Source of the DNA: Clostridia bacterium
Lineage (GTDB): Bacteria > Bacillota > TC1 > UBA5767
Reading direction: 5' to 3'
NCBI GenBank assembly: GCA_016887505.1
Contig: CP069393.1
Span: 1,350,001 to 1,414,000 of the forward strand
DNA: 64,000 nt
The first letter of the stretch is position 1. Each line of letters opens with the position of its first letter. The position numbers were made by a program, and so were the translations under genes. The notes under the pieces are model-generated. The model did no database searches and had not been told where the DNA came from. It was given only the letters and a program-made list of their open reading frames with translations. Positions 25,777-34,945 of this stretch are shown here, one piece after another.

Positions 25777-27136
25777 GATTAAGTACATATAATGGTGTAA
25801 AAACAAAATGAGCCAAAAACTCACAACTCGGTTACAATAAATGTGCTAGCAAATACTAAACCGAGGAGTGTGAATCATGGCTCAGTACAATATTACCCTA
25901 ACCGAAGAACTCTTGCACGGTCTTTTCGTCTCAGATGGAAAAGATGAAGCTTTTTCTAACCTATTGGAAGAGATATTCAACCAAGTATTGGTTGCTCAAT
26001 CTAATGACCAAATTGGTGCTGCCCCATACGAACGCACCGACGAAAGGAAGGCTTACCGTAACGGATACAGGGACCGACAGTTGACCACCAGGGTGGGAAC
26101 ACTGACGCTGCACGTCCCAAGACATCGTAACGGCGACTTCAGCACTGAACTTTTTGAGCGTTACCAACGCAGCGAGCAAGCCCTGCTTCTGGCCATGATG
26201 CAAATGGTCGTGAGCGGTGTATCCTCCAGGAAGGTGGAAGACATCACCTATGAACTCTGTGGCAGGAAGTTCTCCAAGTCTATGGTTTCTAAACTGTGCG
26301 AAAAGTTGGATCCCATCGTAAAGAATTTTCAGAACCGTCCGCTCGAAAAGCATTATCCCTTCCTGGTGGTGGATGCCCTTTACCTCAAGGTACGCGAAGA
26401 TAACCGAGTCCGTTCCAAAGGACTACTTGTAGCTGTGGCTGTTAACCAAGAAGGTTACCGTGAAATCATCGGTTTCAGGGTGGCAGACACAGAGTCCGAA
26501 ACAAGCTGGAGAGAGTTCTTCTCATCCTTGAAGGACCGAGGTCTTAAAGATGTACATCTGGTCACTTCGGACAGCCACAGAGGACTTGTGAACGCCATCA
26601 GGAAACATTTCCAGGGCGCTACCTGGCAGAGATGCCAAACACACTTTTCAAGGAACGTGCTGGACTTGACACCAAAGTCACTGCAGCCAGAACTGAAAGA
26701 ACATCTACGTAGGCTCTATGAAGCTGTTGATCTAGAAAGTGCCACCAAAGTTCGTGATGAGATTATAGACAAGTACGAAACCAAAGCATCACGTGCAATG
26801 AATCTTCTAGATGAAGCCTTTGCCGATGTCACAGCTGTTCTCAGCGTTCCCTTAAAATACAGGAAACGGCTCCGAACCAGCAACGGCATTGAGCGACTAA
26901 ACCAGGAGATTCGCCGTAGAGAGCGAGTCATACGGATCTTCCCGAATGAGGCTTCGGTTATCCGTCTCATTGGCGCCCTACTCATGGAACAGGACGAGAA
27001 ATGGCAGACTGGCCGCAAGTATTTTGAGATGGATCTTTACTACCAGACGTTTTCTGAATCTAAGAATTCTGCAAAGGCTGCTGCAGTCGCCTAATCTAAA
27101 CTACCGAGGAATTTACACACAAATGTGGACTTGACT
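25777..27136 (+). mobile_element. IS256-family insertion sequence, 1360 bp, with 8-bp target duplication
   Basis: The element is bounded by a perfect 8-bp direct repeat TAGGTGTA (25769-25776 and 27137-27144), the usual IS256-family duplication length. The imperfect terminal inverted repeats share AAGTxCAxAT and TGTAAA segments at about 25781-25800 and 27113-27132. It carries one transposase gene and lies between the ECF operon terminator and the Lgt-like gene. Confidence 0.8.
25877..27094 (+). CDS. IS256-family (Mutator) transposase
   Basis: A 405-residue intact transposase of the IS256/Mutator DDE class, catalysing cut or copy transposition of the surrounding element. The family blocks are in order: YRNGYRDRQLTTRVGTLTLH, VVSGVSSRKVEDITYELCGR, the first catalytic region FLVVDALYLKVREDN, the second VHLVTSDSHRGLVNAIRKH, and the last catalytic region TSNGIERLNQEIRRRERVI. 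GAGGAGTG precedes the ATG. GC content and codon use are higher than in neighbouring genes, showing foreign origin. It belongs to a different subgroup from the 404-residue transposases further right. Confidence 0.93.
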   Translation: MAQYNITLTEELLHGLFVSDGKDEAFSNLLEEIFNQVLVAQSNDQIGAAPYERTDERKAYRNGYRDRQLTTRVGTLTLHVPRHRNGDFSTELFERYQRSEQALLLAMMQMVVSGVSSRKVEDITYELCGRKFSKSMVSKLCEKLDPIVKNFQNRPLEKHYPFLVVDALYLKVREDNRVRSKGLLVAVAVNQEGYREIIGFRVADTESETSWREFFSSLKDRGLKDVHLVTSDSHRGLVNAIRKHFQGATWQRCQTHFSRNVLDLTPKSLQPELKEHLRRLYEAVDLESATKVRDEIIDKYETKASRAMNLLDEAFADVTAVLSVPLKYRKRLRTSNGIERLNQEIRRRERVIRIFPNEASVIRLIGALLMEQDEKWQTGRKYFEMDLYYQTFSESKNSAKAAAVA

Positions 27137-27174
27137 TAGGTGTATCCTTCTGATTCTGTTTTTAAGCAATATAT

Positions 27175-27238
27175 GCTCGAGTACATATAATGATGTAAAG
27201 CCACACCTAGGTTACAATACATATGCTAGCAAATACTA
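27175..27238 (+). mobile_element. Left-end remnant of a second copy of the same IS
   Basis: This stretch repeats, with small deletions, the left end and promoter region of the adjacent element (compare 25781-25856): GTACATATAATGxTGTAAA, GGTTACAATA and GCTAGCAAATACTA occur in both. No transposase follows, so it is a truncated relic. Confidence 0.7.
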
Positions 27239-27246
27239 CACATTCA

Positions 27247-28050
27247 TTACTCAGTACTATACCCAGCCTTGCCTCTATTACATTTGAATCGATATACCAT
27301 TATGGTGACGACCATAATGAGAATGTATAGTGCTGGATAGAAAAATAAACCAATATCTTCATTTGCATCCGCTCTAAAAAACAAATTTATTAATCTAAAA
27401 AAAGAATAGCTACTTGCTGCAATTAGAAAGACTTGACCATTAAAGTGTTTCCCTCGTTTTTCAATGTATAAAACAAGGAGTGCTATTAACCCCAACGCTA
27501 ACATTTCATATACTGGAGTTGGATGAACACTTACCGGTTTATTAAAAATCCCAACTACCTGATTCGCTATTTGCCATTGATGTGGCAAACTGCCGACGGG
27601 ATAATGAATTGCCCAAATCATATCGCTCTCTTTTCCAAAGCAACAGCCCGCTAACAAACAACCAATTCTCCCAATACTTAACCCGATTAAAATTCCTGGT
27701 GTTAAACAGTCCATAATTTCTAGAAATGATTCTTTTTTGGCAAAGGCATACAATCCAATCGCAGAAATTGCAGACAATAATCCGCCATAAAGTGCATATC
27801 CGCTACCAGTAAACGGAAAAACATATTCCACTAAAGTAATGATTTTATCTGAATTATGAAAGTGATAAAGTATACGAGCGCCAATCATAGAAATCCAAAG
27901 AACCAAGAATAACTTAATCACCACATTTGAATGCGATTCCTTTGTTTGATGAAATCGTAGTATTGATATTATGATAAAAGCCATGCTCCCTAATAATGCA
28001 AATATTTTATAGCTTGGTATCCCGTAAATCAATGGTAGCACAGGGCTCAC
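27247..28050 (-). CDS. Lgt-like prolipoprotein diacylglyceryl transferase family protein (variant signature)
   Basis: A 267-residue polytopic membrane protein related to Lgt, which attaches diacylglycerol to lipobox cysteines. Seven or so hydrophobic helices and the segment GLSIGRIGCLLAGCCFGK (about 121-138) place it in the family, but that segment replaces the usual GRxxNFxNxE of Lgt by a cysteine-rich GCC form, as in the less studied Lgt-like branch. Other Lgt features (GxxYGG as GYALYGGLL, and HPTPVYEM) are present. Its start overlaps the preceding lipoprotein gene by four bases (ATGA). It may be dedicated to that lipoprotein rather than the genome's main Lgt. Confidence 0.75.
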   Translation of the reverse strand: MSPVLPLIYGIPSYKIFALLGSMAFIIISILRFHQTKESHSNVVIKLFLVLWISMIGARILYHFHNSDKIITLVEYVFPFTGSGYALYGGLLSAISAIGLYAFAKKESFLEIMDCLTPGILIGLSIGRIGCLLAGCCFGKESDMIWAIHYPVGSLPHQWQIANQVVGIFNKPVSVHPTPVYEMLALGLIALLVLYIEKRGKHFNGQVFLIAASSYSFFRLINLFFRADANEDIGLFFYPALYILIMVVTIMVYRFKCNRGKAGYSTE

Positions 28051-30149
28051 TCATCCCTTACCAGACTTAAATCAAGTCCAAATAGTTCTACTGGCAAAGC
28101 TCCACCTAAGGTTTGTGGATTTCCATCTGTAAAGGTTAAGTCTGCAGTCACATCATCACCTACCAGTTCATAAATTGTTTCTGATTTCTGCTTAAGTGTA
28201 ATCGTATTTACGGCTGGTTCCCAATCCTCCATTGGAACAATAACGGTAAGTGTACCCGTATACATTCCATCACTCCCATTCAGAACCACACGCGTTTCCA
28301 TCGGCATGCCTAGCATTTCTTCAAAATTCAACTCACCAGTACCTCCACAGGCTTCAATTTCAGTTTCAGTCGGCACTGAAGTTATTACAATAGAGCCAGA
28401 CCATGAACCTGATAAATTCGCTGGCATCTTCTCTTTATACCCTAATTCAATAAGCTCATCCTGGTATCTTTTTTCACCATCTGTCATTTTTAAAAGCTGT
28501 GCCAATCGTGCTACCCTTCCAGCCTCGATATACTTTTCATCTCCTCCACCAGAAAAGCCAAGTTCTCTACTGGTATCTTTTAGGATTCTGTTTTTAAGTA
28601 CAAATAATTCTTCTAACCGTTCTTCCATGGACATTTCCTTCTCATCATATCCATACTTGGAATTCGTTAATAACTTTGCATTTTCAAAGGCCTCAATTAG
28701 TTCTTTATTCGCTCTTTCAAACTTCGCAACTTCATCTTCTCTTTTGCTTCTTTCTTCAAAAACTTTTCGTAAGTCATTTTTAGCTTTTTCGCGAATATTA
28801 TTCAATGTTTTTTCGCCTAGCATGTCTGTTAACGGCGTTCCATCAGCAGCTCTTTCCATATCATGAAGCGTAGCATATTCTTCTATCGCATCAATATAAA
28901 CTTCTCTTCTCAAACCATCCATTTGTTCAAAAAGCTCATCAAAGTTCCCTTTTTCAACATTGTAACCCCACGGTACCCAGCTTGAAGCACCGTTTAGATA
29001 TATTTTATATGCCGCTTCTAATTTATCATTTTTCCATCTATTAATTTGCCGCTCGATTACTTCCGCCCCAGCAGTTAAAACCTTTCCAGGGGGAAAACTA
29101 CCGATAATTTCTTTTGATACTGCCTTAAGTGCCCCATCAGTATTTCCGTTATACCATTCTGTTAATGCGGTAAAGCCCGTATTTATTTTCCCTGCATTAT
29201 CTGCTAGCTTACCTAAAGCATTTCCAATGGGCATATCCTTAAGCTTACCCGCTGCCTTTAATTTTTCTAAAGAACTAAACATCTCTTTTCCAACGAATGT
29301 ATTCAACTCCAGACCAAGGGCATCCATCGTTTTATCATCACCAGAATTTTTAGCATCATTGGCTGTTACAAGTAGACTCGTTATATCTCCCTGCTTCATC
29401 AAACCTTCTATCACATCTTGTGTAAAACTTTTGTCAACAACACCAAATTTTTCTGCTACTAAGTCATTTACCATTTTTTCTAGTACTGAGCTTGTTCCGC
29501 TTGCCCCTTGTGAAATAGCCCAATCTGCCTTAGATCTTTTAGATAAAAAATCACTTAACCGCTTTTCTTTTGTAGGCTCTACTGCCCAAAATTTTGAAAA
29601 ATGATAAGTACCTATTGTTACATAACCTTCTTCAAGATTCACTTCTTTCGGTCGCATGTAATCCCAATTTTCACCGTTATAATACGCTACCATTATTTCA
29701 TCTTCATGAACAAGGCCTGCTAATTCTTCCTGGGTTAATTTTAGTTTTATGATTACCTCTTCCGAAAGCCGTTTCTTCTCTCGGTCAATACTTATCTCTA
29801 ATGGAGAGCCAAGTGGTGTTCCATCTTCCGGATTCAACTGGGGAATAGATTCTGGATTTGTGATTTCTATGGTTACCTCTTCATCAAAGGTATTTTCAGG
29901 GATTTGCAATTCAACAAATTGCGTATCATAATCACCAACTATCCCTTCCATATTAGACATACGTTGGCTAGCCGGCTCATCAAAATGACGTTCATAATCC
30001 GTTGTTAGCCCATCCGTGTCTTTGGCAACAGATTCGTCGATATTAGTCAACTCCGCAATTGTTTCAGCATCTGTACCTGAAGAGCAGCCACTAAGTAGTA
30101 ACACGCCCACCAATACTAATACCATTTTTTTCACAAAATATTTTTTCAT
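28047..30149 (-). CDS. Large lipoprotein (700 residues) coupled to an Lgt-like gene
   Basis: The 700-residue product has a basic N-terminus, a hydrophobic stretch and a lipobox LLSGC (Cys about 22), so it is a membrane-anchored lipoprotein. Near residues 75-115 a stretch beginning VELQIPENTFDEEVTIEITN resembles a ZU5-like or related beta domain. A helical middle (about 200-530), charged and repetitive, and a C-terminal beta region (about 585-690, with LSGSWSGSIVITSVP) follow. I do not recognise an enzyme. The stop overlaps the Lgt-like start by four bases, suggesting functional linkage, for example acylation by that enzyme. The gene carries no IS-like composition. Confidence 0.7.
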   Translation of the reverse strand: MKKYFVKKMVLVLVGVLLLSGCSSGTDAETIAELTNIDESVAKDTDGLTTDYERHFDEPASQRMSNMEGIVGDYDTQFVELQIPENTFDEEVTIEITNPESIPQLNPEDGTPLGSPLEISIDREKKRLSEEVIIKLKLTQEELAGLVHEDEIMVAYYNGENWDYMRPKEVNLEEGYVTIGTYHFSKFWAVEPTKEKRLSDFLSKRSKADWAISQGASGTSSVLEKMVNDLVAEKFGVVDKSFTQDVIEGLMKQGDITSLLVTANDAKNSGDDKTMDALGLELNTFVGKEMFSSLEKLKAAGKLKDMPIGNALGKLADNAGKINTGFTALTEWYNGNTDGALKAVSKEIIGSFPPGKVLTAGAEVIERQINRWKNDKLEAAYKIYLNGASSWVPWGYNVEKGNFDELFEQMDGLRREVYIDAIEEYATLHDMERAADGTPLTDMLGEKTLNNIREKAKNDLRKVFEERSKREDEVAKFERANKELIEAFENAKLLTNSKYGYDEKEMSMEERLEELFVLKNRILKDTSRELGFSGGGDEKYIEAGRVARLAQLLKMTDGEKRYQDELIELGYKEKMPANLSGSWSGSIVITSVPTETEIEACGGTGELNFEEMLGMPMETRVVLNGSDGMYTGTLTVIVPMEDWEPAVNTITLKQKSETIYELVGDDVTADLTFTDGNPQTLGGALPVELFGLDLSLVRDE

Positions 30150-30542
30150 TGTTAATGCCTCCCCTTCTTTAGCTGTTTTCGGTTACATTCAACTACATAG
30201 TGCTAATGTTCTCCTGAATATATACTTTAATTGATCAACGAAAGTTAAAATATAAAGAGCATATGCCTCAGCCAAATAGCTTGAAAACGTGAATCACTTG
30301 AATCGAAACTTACCGCTAATCCGGCATGGGGTTCAAGGCATTAACCTATTAATTAAAAGGATTTGTCATAATAATGAATGGTATGGGTATTGAATCAATC
30401 GGTTGGAAACACCAGAAAGCATGTACTATGGAATTTATCAGCATGCTGCAAAATACAATAAGAATATGTCAAGGATAAGATTTATTAAAGAATTTAGATT
30501 TGATAGCAGATTATTAGACGTGTAGCATAGAGTAATGATTTA
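30150..30542. other. Gene-free interval before the first 404-residue-transposase IS
   Basis: About 390 bp without a coding frame. It contains the probable promoter region of the lipoprotein/Lgt-like operon but no box pair I would commit to. Nothing else recognised. Confidence 0.35.
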
Positions 30543-31893
30543 GAGGGTGTAAAATAATTGGTGTAAACTCCTGAGATTGTATAAACTAAATCTATCTTCA
30601 AGGAGGAACACTATAATGGCCCAGAAAAAACTCATCGACAAACAACTGATCCGCGAACTCATGAAAGAAGGCGAGCTTAAGGATGTCAAAGACATCCAGT
30701 CCCTACTAAAAGCACAGTTCAAAGACATCATGCAAGAAATGCTGGAAGCTGAACTGGATCATGAACTCGGATATAGCAAGTATGACTATAAGAACAAGGA
30801 TACTACAAACAGCCGTAACGGCATTCGTTCTAAAAAGGTTCGTTCCGATTATGGAGAAATGGAAATTGACATACCTAGAGACCGTAATGGGGATTTTGAA
30901 CCTGTAATCATTAAGAAAAACCAACGTGATGTTTCAAGTATTGATGACCAGGTCATAAGCATGTATGCCAAAGGGATGACTGTCAGAGACATTCAGGATC
31001 ATCTACATAACCTTTACGGAATTGATGTATCACCAACCATGATTTCACAGATTACTGAGAAAATATTACCTGTAATAAAGGAATGGCAGCAACGCCCACT
31101 ACAAGAGGTTTATGCCCACCTAATCATGGATGCCATCCACTACAAAGTCCGTCAGGATGGAAAGATAGTCAACAAAGCAGTCTACATCATACTAGGTATT
31201 GATTTGGACGGTAAAAAGGACGTTGTAGGTATGTGGGTCGGAGAAAATGAGACCAGTAAATTTTGGCTTAAAGTGTTAACTGATTTGCAGCATCGTGGTG
31301 TTAAGGATGTGCTGATAGTGTCTATCGATGGACTGAATGGCTTTAAAGAAGCAATACAGGCTGTTTATCCAGACACCAGAATTCAGCGGTGCATCGTTCA
31401 TATGATTCGCAATTCAACGAAATACCTGTCCTGGAAGGACCGTAAAGCATTCGTCAATGATCTTAAACCAATCTACAAAGCAATCAACGAAGATTCCGCT
31501 TTGAACGCTCTACAAGATTTAGAAGACAAGTGGGGCGAGAAGTATTATATCGCGGTAAAACCTTGGAAAGACAACTGGGATGAAGTAGCAACAATGTTCG
31601 AGTATCCGGCTGAAATCAGAAGGATGATATACACAACAAACGCCATCGAAAGCTTTAACCGCCAGCTACGCAAAGTCACGAAATCCAAGAGTGTGTTTCC
31701 AACCGATGATGCCCTGTTGAAAATGCTGTATCTGGCAATGATTGATATAACCAAGAAATGGACTATGAGGACTCGGGACTGGGGTAAAATTATTAATCAG
31801 CTAGCAATTCACTTCGAGGGACGTATTTGACCTTCCACGAATTGAGTTAAGAAAAATCTTTAAGGAAGTTTACACCAATTTCTTGACAGACTC
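30543..31893 (+). mobile_element. IS256-family insertion sequence, 1351 bp (copy 1)
   Basis: Bounded by imperfect inverted repeats of about 28 bp that share AATTGGTGTAAACT: GAGGGTGTAAAATAATTGGT at the left and the complement of a GAGTCTGTCAAGAAATTGGT end at the right. It has the same length and orientation as copy 2 at 34946-36296; one base differs in the region I compared closely (30719 vs 35122 region). No target duplication is visible (flanks ATGATTTA and TTAATACT), consistent with later rearrangement. Confidence 0.85.
30616..31830 (+). CDS. IS256-family (Mutator) transposase, copy 1
   Basis: A 404-residue intact DDE transposase. The blocks in order: a zinc-free N-terminal helical region, RNGIRSKKVRSDYGEMEIDI, MTVRDIQDHLHNLYGI, the first catalytic region LIMDAIHYKVRQDGK, the second VLIVSIDGLNGFKEAI, and the third YTTNAIESFNRQLRKVTKSK. 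The ATG at 30616 follows AAGGAGG by nine bases; an upstream in-frame ATG at 30577 has no such site. The amino acid sequence is identical to copy 2. Recent transposition is implied because 404 codons remain unchanged. Confidence 0.95.
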   Translation: MAQKKLIDKQLIRELMKEGELKDVKDIQSLLKAQFKDIMQEMLEAELDHELGYSKYDYKNKDTTNSRNGIRSKKVRSDYGEMEIDIPRDRNGDFEPVIIKKNQRDVSSIDDQVISMYAKGMTVRDIQDHLHNLYGIDVSPTMISQITEKILPVIKEWQQRPLQEVYAHLIMDAIHYKVRQDGKIVNKAVYIILGIDLDGKKDVVGMWVGENETSKFWLKVLTDLQHRGVKDVLIVSIDGLNGFKEAIQAVYPDTRIQRCIVHMIRNSTKYLSWKDRKAFVNDLKPIYKAINEDSALNALQDLEDKWGEKYYIAVKPWKDNWDEVATMFEYPAEIRRMIYTTNAIESFNRQLRKVTKSKSVFPTDDALLKMLYLAMIDITKKWTMRTRDWGKIINQLAIHFEGRI

Positions 31894-31948
31894 TTAATAC
31901 TATGAACTCACTTTATCTTCATCCCCTGAATTGCAATAACAAGTTGGT

Positions 31949-32137
31949 TCATCCGATTAACGGTCTATAGAGACTTAAAAAATTTGACTGGTAAACTGCT
32001 TTATTTCTTAGTAATTCAATCGAGCCCTTCCTATACATTGAATGTTTGGTTCGTTTGATTTTGCTGACACTACCTTCCACTACACCATTACTTAAACTGT
32101 ATTTAGCATCATTTGTTCTGGTCAAGCAAAATTGCAA
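31949..32137 (-). pseudogene. C-terminal remnant of an ISL3-type transposase
   Basis: About 60 codons on the minus strand encode the C-terminal segment typical of ISL3-family transposases: SLSNGVVEGSVSKIKRTKHS followed by MYRKGSIELLRNKAV. In the full protein this part contains the last catalytic Glu (the VEG). The remainder of the gene is absent. The piece lies between IS copy 1 and the DUF1566 lipoprotein and is a relic of a third IS family in the window. I see nothing else up to 32232. Confidence 0.6.
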
Positions 32138-32232
32138 TACCTGGAAATGCGGACTTTTTCTTGGACACTTTCCTTTTGCTTATTTGTTTTTGCGCACTTT
32201 ATTGTATACGACCTCTAAAACTATTTTGCTAC

Positions 32233-33804
32233 TTAATCAGCATCTCGAACTAAACGAACCATATTATATACACGTTGTTCATCACCTTGTGGTGCATTTT
32301 CATCTGGTGCCGGATAATCTTCACGATCACCAGTCTTCGGATCACTTTTTTGTGAACCAGCACCATGAGCATCCACTTCTACATCATTCATCAGACCCAT
32401 TGCATTACCAAATACTACATAGCTAGCTGCATTGTATTCTGTAGGGCTAGCACTGGTATCATCATGAGTCGTACCAGACCAGTAATAGCCATAATCATCT
32501 TCGCCAAAACAATTGATAATAGGGGCACAATAGAACATTTCGTTAATAGCTGGCGTGCCTGTCACTGGTGACCGATCATAATCAACTATACTTTGAAGTT
32601 CTTTCACGTTCGGCAAGCGCCAATCCGAGTATCCGAGGAAGTTACTTTCATTCATTTCTGCTACCCATTCAAGAGCTTCTTGCCAATTAAGGGTACCATC
32701 TGCTTCTGTTCCAGCTTCATAATAACCGGAGTCATTTTGGGTCCACATCAAGCCTGTCGCTTCATCCGTAATCGTTTCATCACCATTATCTACAAAGAGG
32801 TTTTCACCATAGCTTGTATTCCCTCTTACAAAGTAACAATAAAAATCTTTATCAATCTCATAGCCTTTAATACGACCATCTGCAAAATTATATCCAAACA
32901 CCGTCGTATTGCCACCCAGTGTTGTTGAGTCATATATAGTAGAAGTCATAATCTGTGAATCAATAAATCGATTTTCTCCTGCGGCATCACCATACTCAAA
33001 CTCAAAATAATCCGTATCAATATAGGGTATTGATGTATCAGAGCTCGTTCTTGTAAGACCTGAAAACTGAACCAAAGAATATAATTCTTTTATCGTTGGA
33101 ATTCTCCAATCAGAATATCCTCCAAGCGCCTCTTCATTAAATTCATCCAGCAGCTCAACTGCTTCCGGCCAAGTTAATTTTTCGCCTGGATCTTGTTGCC
33201 ACATCAGATCTGTCACATTATCTGTAACCGTCCCATCACCATTGTCAGTATAGCTTGGCGCATTGCCTGTATAAGATGCATCTTGCCCATAAAAATCTTC
33301 ACCTTCTGCCGGTTCATCAATAATTGCATCATTCGAATAAAATATGGTCTGATTTGTATCTACAATAGGATAACCACCTATTGTTGCTGTATAGCCGACC
33401 GCCGCTAAAAGCTCAGCTTCAATAGCATTGGCTTCTTCAACAGTATACGTACTTCCTGTACTCATCATGCCTTCATCCATATCTTCTATGCCAATTAGTG
33501 AAGTTAGATCAATGGCCATAGCTTGTTCTGTTGAAATAATCCCTTCTTCAACAGCCCCTGCTAATGGATCTTCAACCATTTCGCCACCATTCTTAGGATC
33601 GTGTTCATCTAAGTAGGCCATTAGGTTCTCCGACTCCTCTGCACTAAGAACACCACTCTCTACATATTCAGCAAGCGGGTCATTTCCCAATATATCACCC
33701 TCTTGCTCTCCGGAACTCATTTCATCTGAATTTTCAACATCGCTTCCTTCACATGCTGTAAATATCATCATCACGGCCAATAACAGCGCTAACGTCTTCT
33801 TCAT
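32233..33804 (-). CDS. Lipoprotein with two DUF1566 (Lcl C-terminal) domains
   Basis: A 523-residue exported lipoprotein with lipobox ending IFTAC (Cys about 18). An acidic linker (about 25-190) is rich in Glu and Asp. Two DUF1566 domains follow: the first from about 190 to 330 contains TDNVTDLMWQQDPGE and GGYSDWRIPTIKELYSLV; the second from about 335 to 520 contains TDEATGLMWTQND and LGYSDWRLPNVKELQSIVDY, ending in YNMVRLVRD. DUF1566 is found in adhesion-like surface proteins such as Lcl, and in some formylglycine-like folds; no active-site residues can be named. It is flanked by IS remnants, so transfer is possible. Confidence 0.85.
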   Translation of the reverse strand: MKKTLALLLAVMMIFTACEGSDVENSDEMSSGEQEGDILGNDPLAEYVESGVLSAEESENLMAYLDEHDPKNGGEMVEDPLAGAVEEGIISTEQAMAIDLTSLIGIEDMDEGMMSTGSTYTVEEANAIEAELLAAVGYTATIGGYPIVDTNQTIFYSNDAIIDEPAEGEDFYGQDASYTGNAPSYTDNGDGTVTDNVTDLMWQQDPGEKLTWPEAVELLDEFNEEALGGYSDWRIPTIKELYSLVQFSGLTRTSSDTSIPYIDTDYFEFEYGDAAGENRFIDSQIMTSTIYDSTTLGGNTTVFGYNFADGRIKGYEIDKDFYCYFVRGNTSYGENLFVDNGDETITDEATGLMWTQNDSGYYEAGTEADGTLNWQEALEWVAEMNESNFLGYSDWRLPNVKELQSIVDYDRSPVTGTPAINEMFYCAPIINCFGEDDYGYYWSGTTHDDTSASPTEYNAASYVVFGNAMGLMNDVEVDAHGAGSQKSDPKTGDREDYPAPDENAPQGDEQRVYNMVRLVRDAD

Positions 33805-34194
33805 AGTACCTCCTTGCCTTTTTCAAATATTATAGTTTTTCAATCAACGAACTATTACACTTAGTCTAAACCCAAATTGTTACAACAGTTTGTCACATGA
33901 GATATTTTGACCATTTTTGTACAATAATTTATATAAAGTATACTATTACTACTAAGTACATTCTTCAAGTGAAATTCCTGAAACTAAGAAATTCGAACAT
34001 GGCATAGGTCTCAATTTATCTATGTTAATATTAAAGTTAAACCAATTTATTAGTTAATGGGTTCAAGTCACGAAAGAAGTTCCTTGTAAAGCTTGTAGTA
34101 TGCTATGCTTGAAATAGATAAAACGAAAAACAAGGATTATTGCAAATGTTGCTATACTAATAAAGAATTTACATTTATTGTTCAATGGAAAAAA
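33805..34194. other. Gene-free interval between lipoprotein and acetyltransferase
   Basis: About 390 bp of AT-rich DNA holding the divergent promoter region. No gene or IS sequence is seen; only the plus-strand promoter described next is convincing. Confidence 0.35.
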
Positions 34195-34222
34195 TTGATT
34201 GAGCTTGTACCCCAAATATAAT
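34195..34222 (+). promoter_or_regulatory. Promoter of the acetyltransferase gene
   Basis: TTGATT (34195-34200) and TATAAT (34217-34222) with 16-bp spacing. The -10 includes the first possible ATG at 34221, so translation must begin further on, at 34272, where AAGGAG precedes the ATG. Confidence 0.6.
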
Positions 34223-34271
34223 GGCAAACAATATAAATTATATGCAACTTACTTCGCAAGGAGATCGGATT

Positions 34272-34945
34272 ATGAGCTATATAAATATCACAGCAGGTAA
34301 TATAGAAGAAGAACATATTTGTTGCGCAATTGCTGATAAAAAGCATCAAGATGGCGTATATATAAAAAAAGAATGGCTTAAAGACAGAGTTATCGAAGGT
34401 CATGTTTTTAGAAAACTAGATGCAAGAGGAAAAGTGTTTATTGAGTATTCTCCCCTTGAAACAGCTTGGACGCCAGTTTTAGGCGACAATTATCTTTATA
34501 TATATTGCCTATGGGTTTCAGGTAGTTTTAAGAAAAAGGGATATGGAAAAGAGCTTTTAGAATACTGCATAGATGATGCTAAAAAGCAAAACAAGTCAGG
34601 AATTTGTGTTATCAGCTCTAAGAAGAAGAAACCATTTCTAAGTGATAAGAAATTCATGACTAAACAAAAATTTATATCAGTAGATACCATTGATGATGAA
34701 TATGAGCTTTTAGCACTTTCTTTTGACGGGACTTATCCGCGTTTTACTGATACTGCAAAAAATCAGAAGATAGATAGCAAAGATTTAACAATATATTATG
34801 GATTACAATGTCCCTATATTCCAAACTGTATCAAAGAAGTTGAAACCTTTTGCAAAGCAAATGGAATTAAGCTCAATCTAAAAAAGGTGGATACATTGGA
34901 AAAGGCAAAAGCTATGCCTTGCGTTTTTAATAATTGGGCAGTATC
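34272..34945 (+). pseudogene. GNAT/YoaP-type N-acetyltransferase, 5' part (split by IS copy 2)
   Basis: This reads MSYINITAGNIEEEHICCAI from an ATG with AAGGAG upstream, then a GNAT fold: YIYCLWVSGSFKKKGYGKEL contains the acetyl-CoA loop (KGYGKELL, about 90), and a YoaP-type C-terminal domain with CPYIPNC (about 183). Residues up to NNWAV are native; IS copy 2 then cuts the gene. The last few codons of the longer open frame (to 34955) are IS sequence. The 3' part lies beyond the IS at 36297-36379. The enzyme would acetylate an unknown amine substrate. As it stands, the product lacks the last ~26 residues and is probably inactive or unstable. Confidence 0.8.

Noticed and set aside
34221-34271. 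Upstream ATG of the acetyltransferase
   Set aside because: The ATG lies within the -10 box, so it cannot be in the mRNA; AAGGAG precedes the ATG at 34272.
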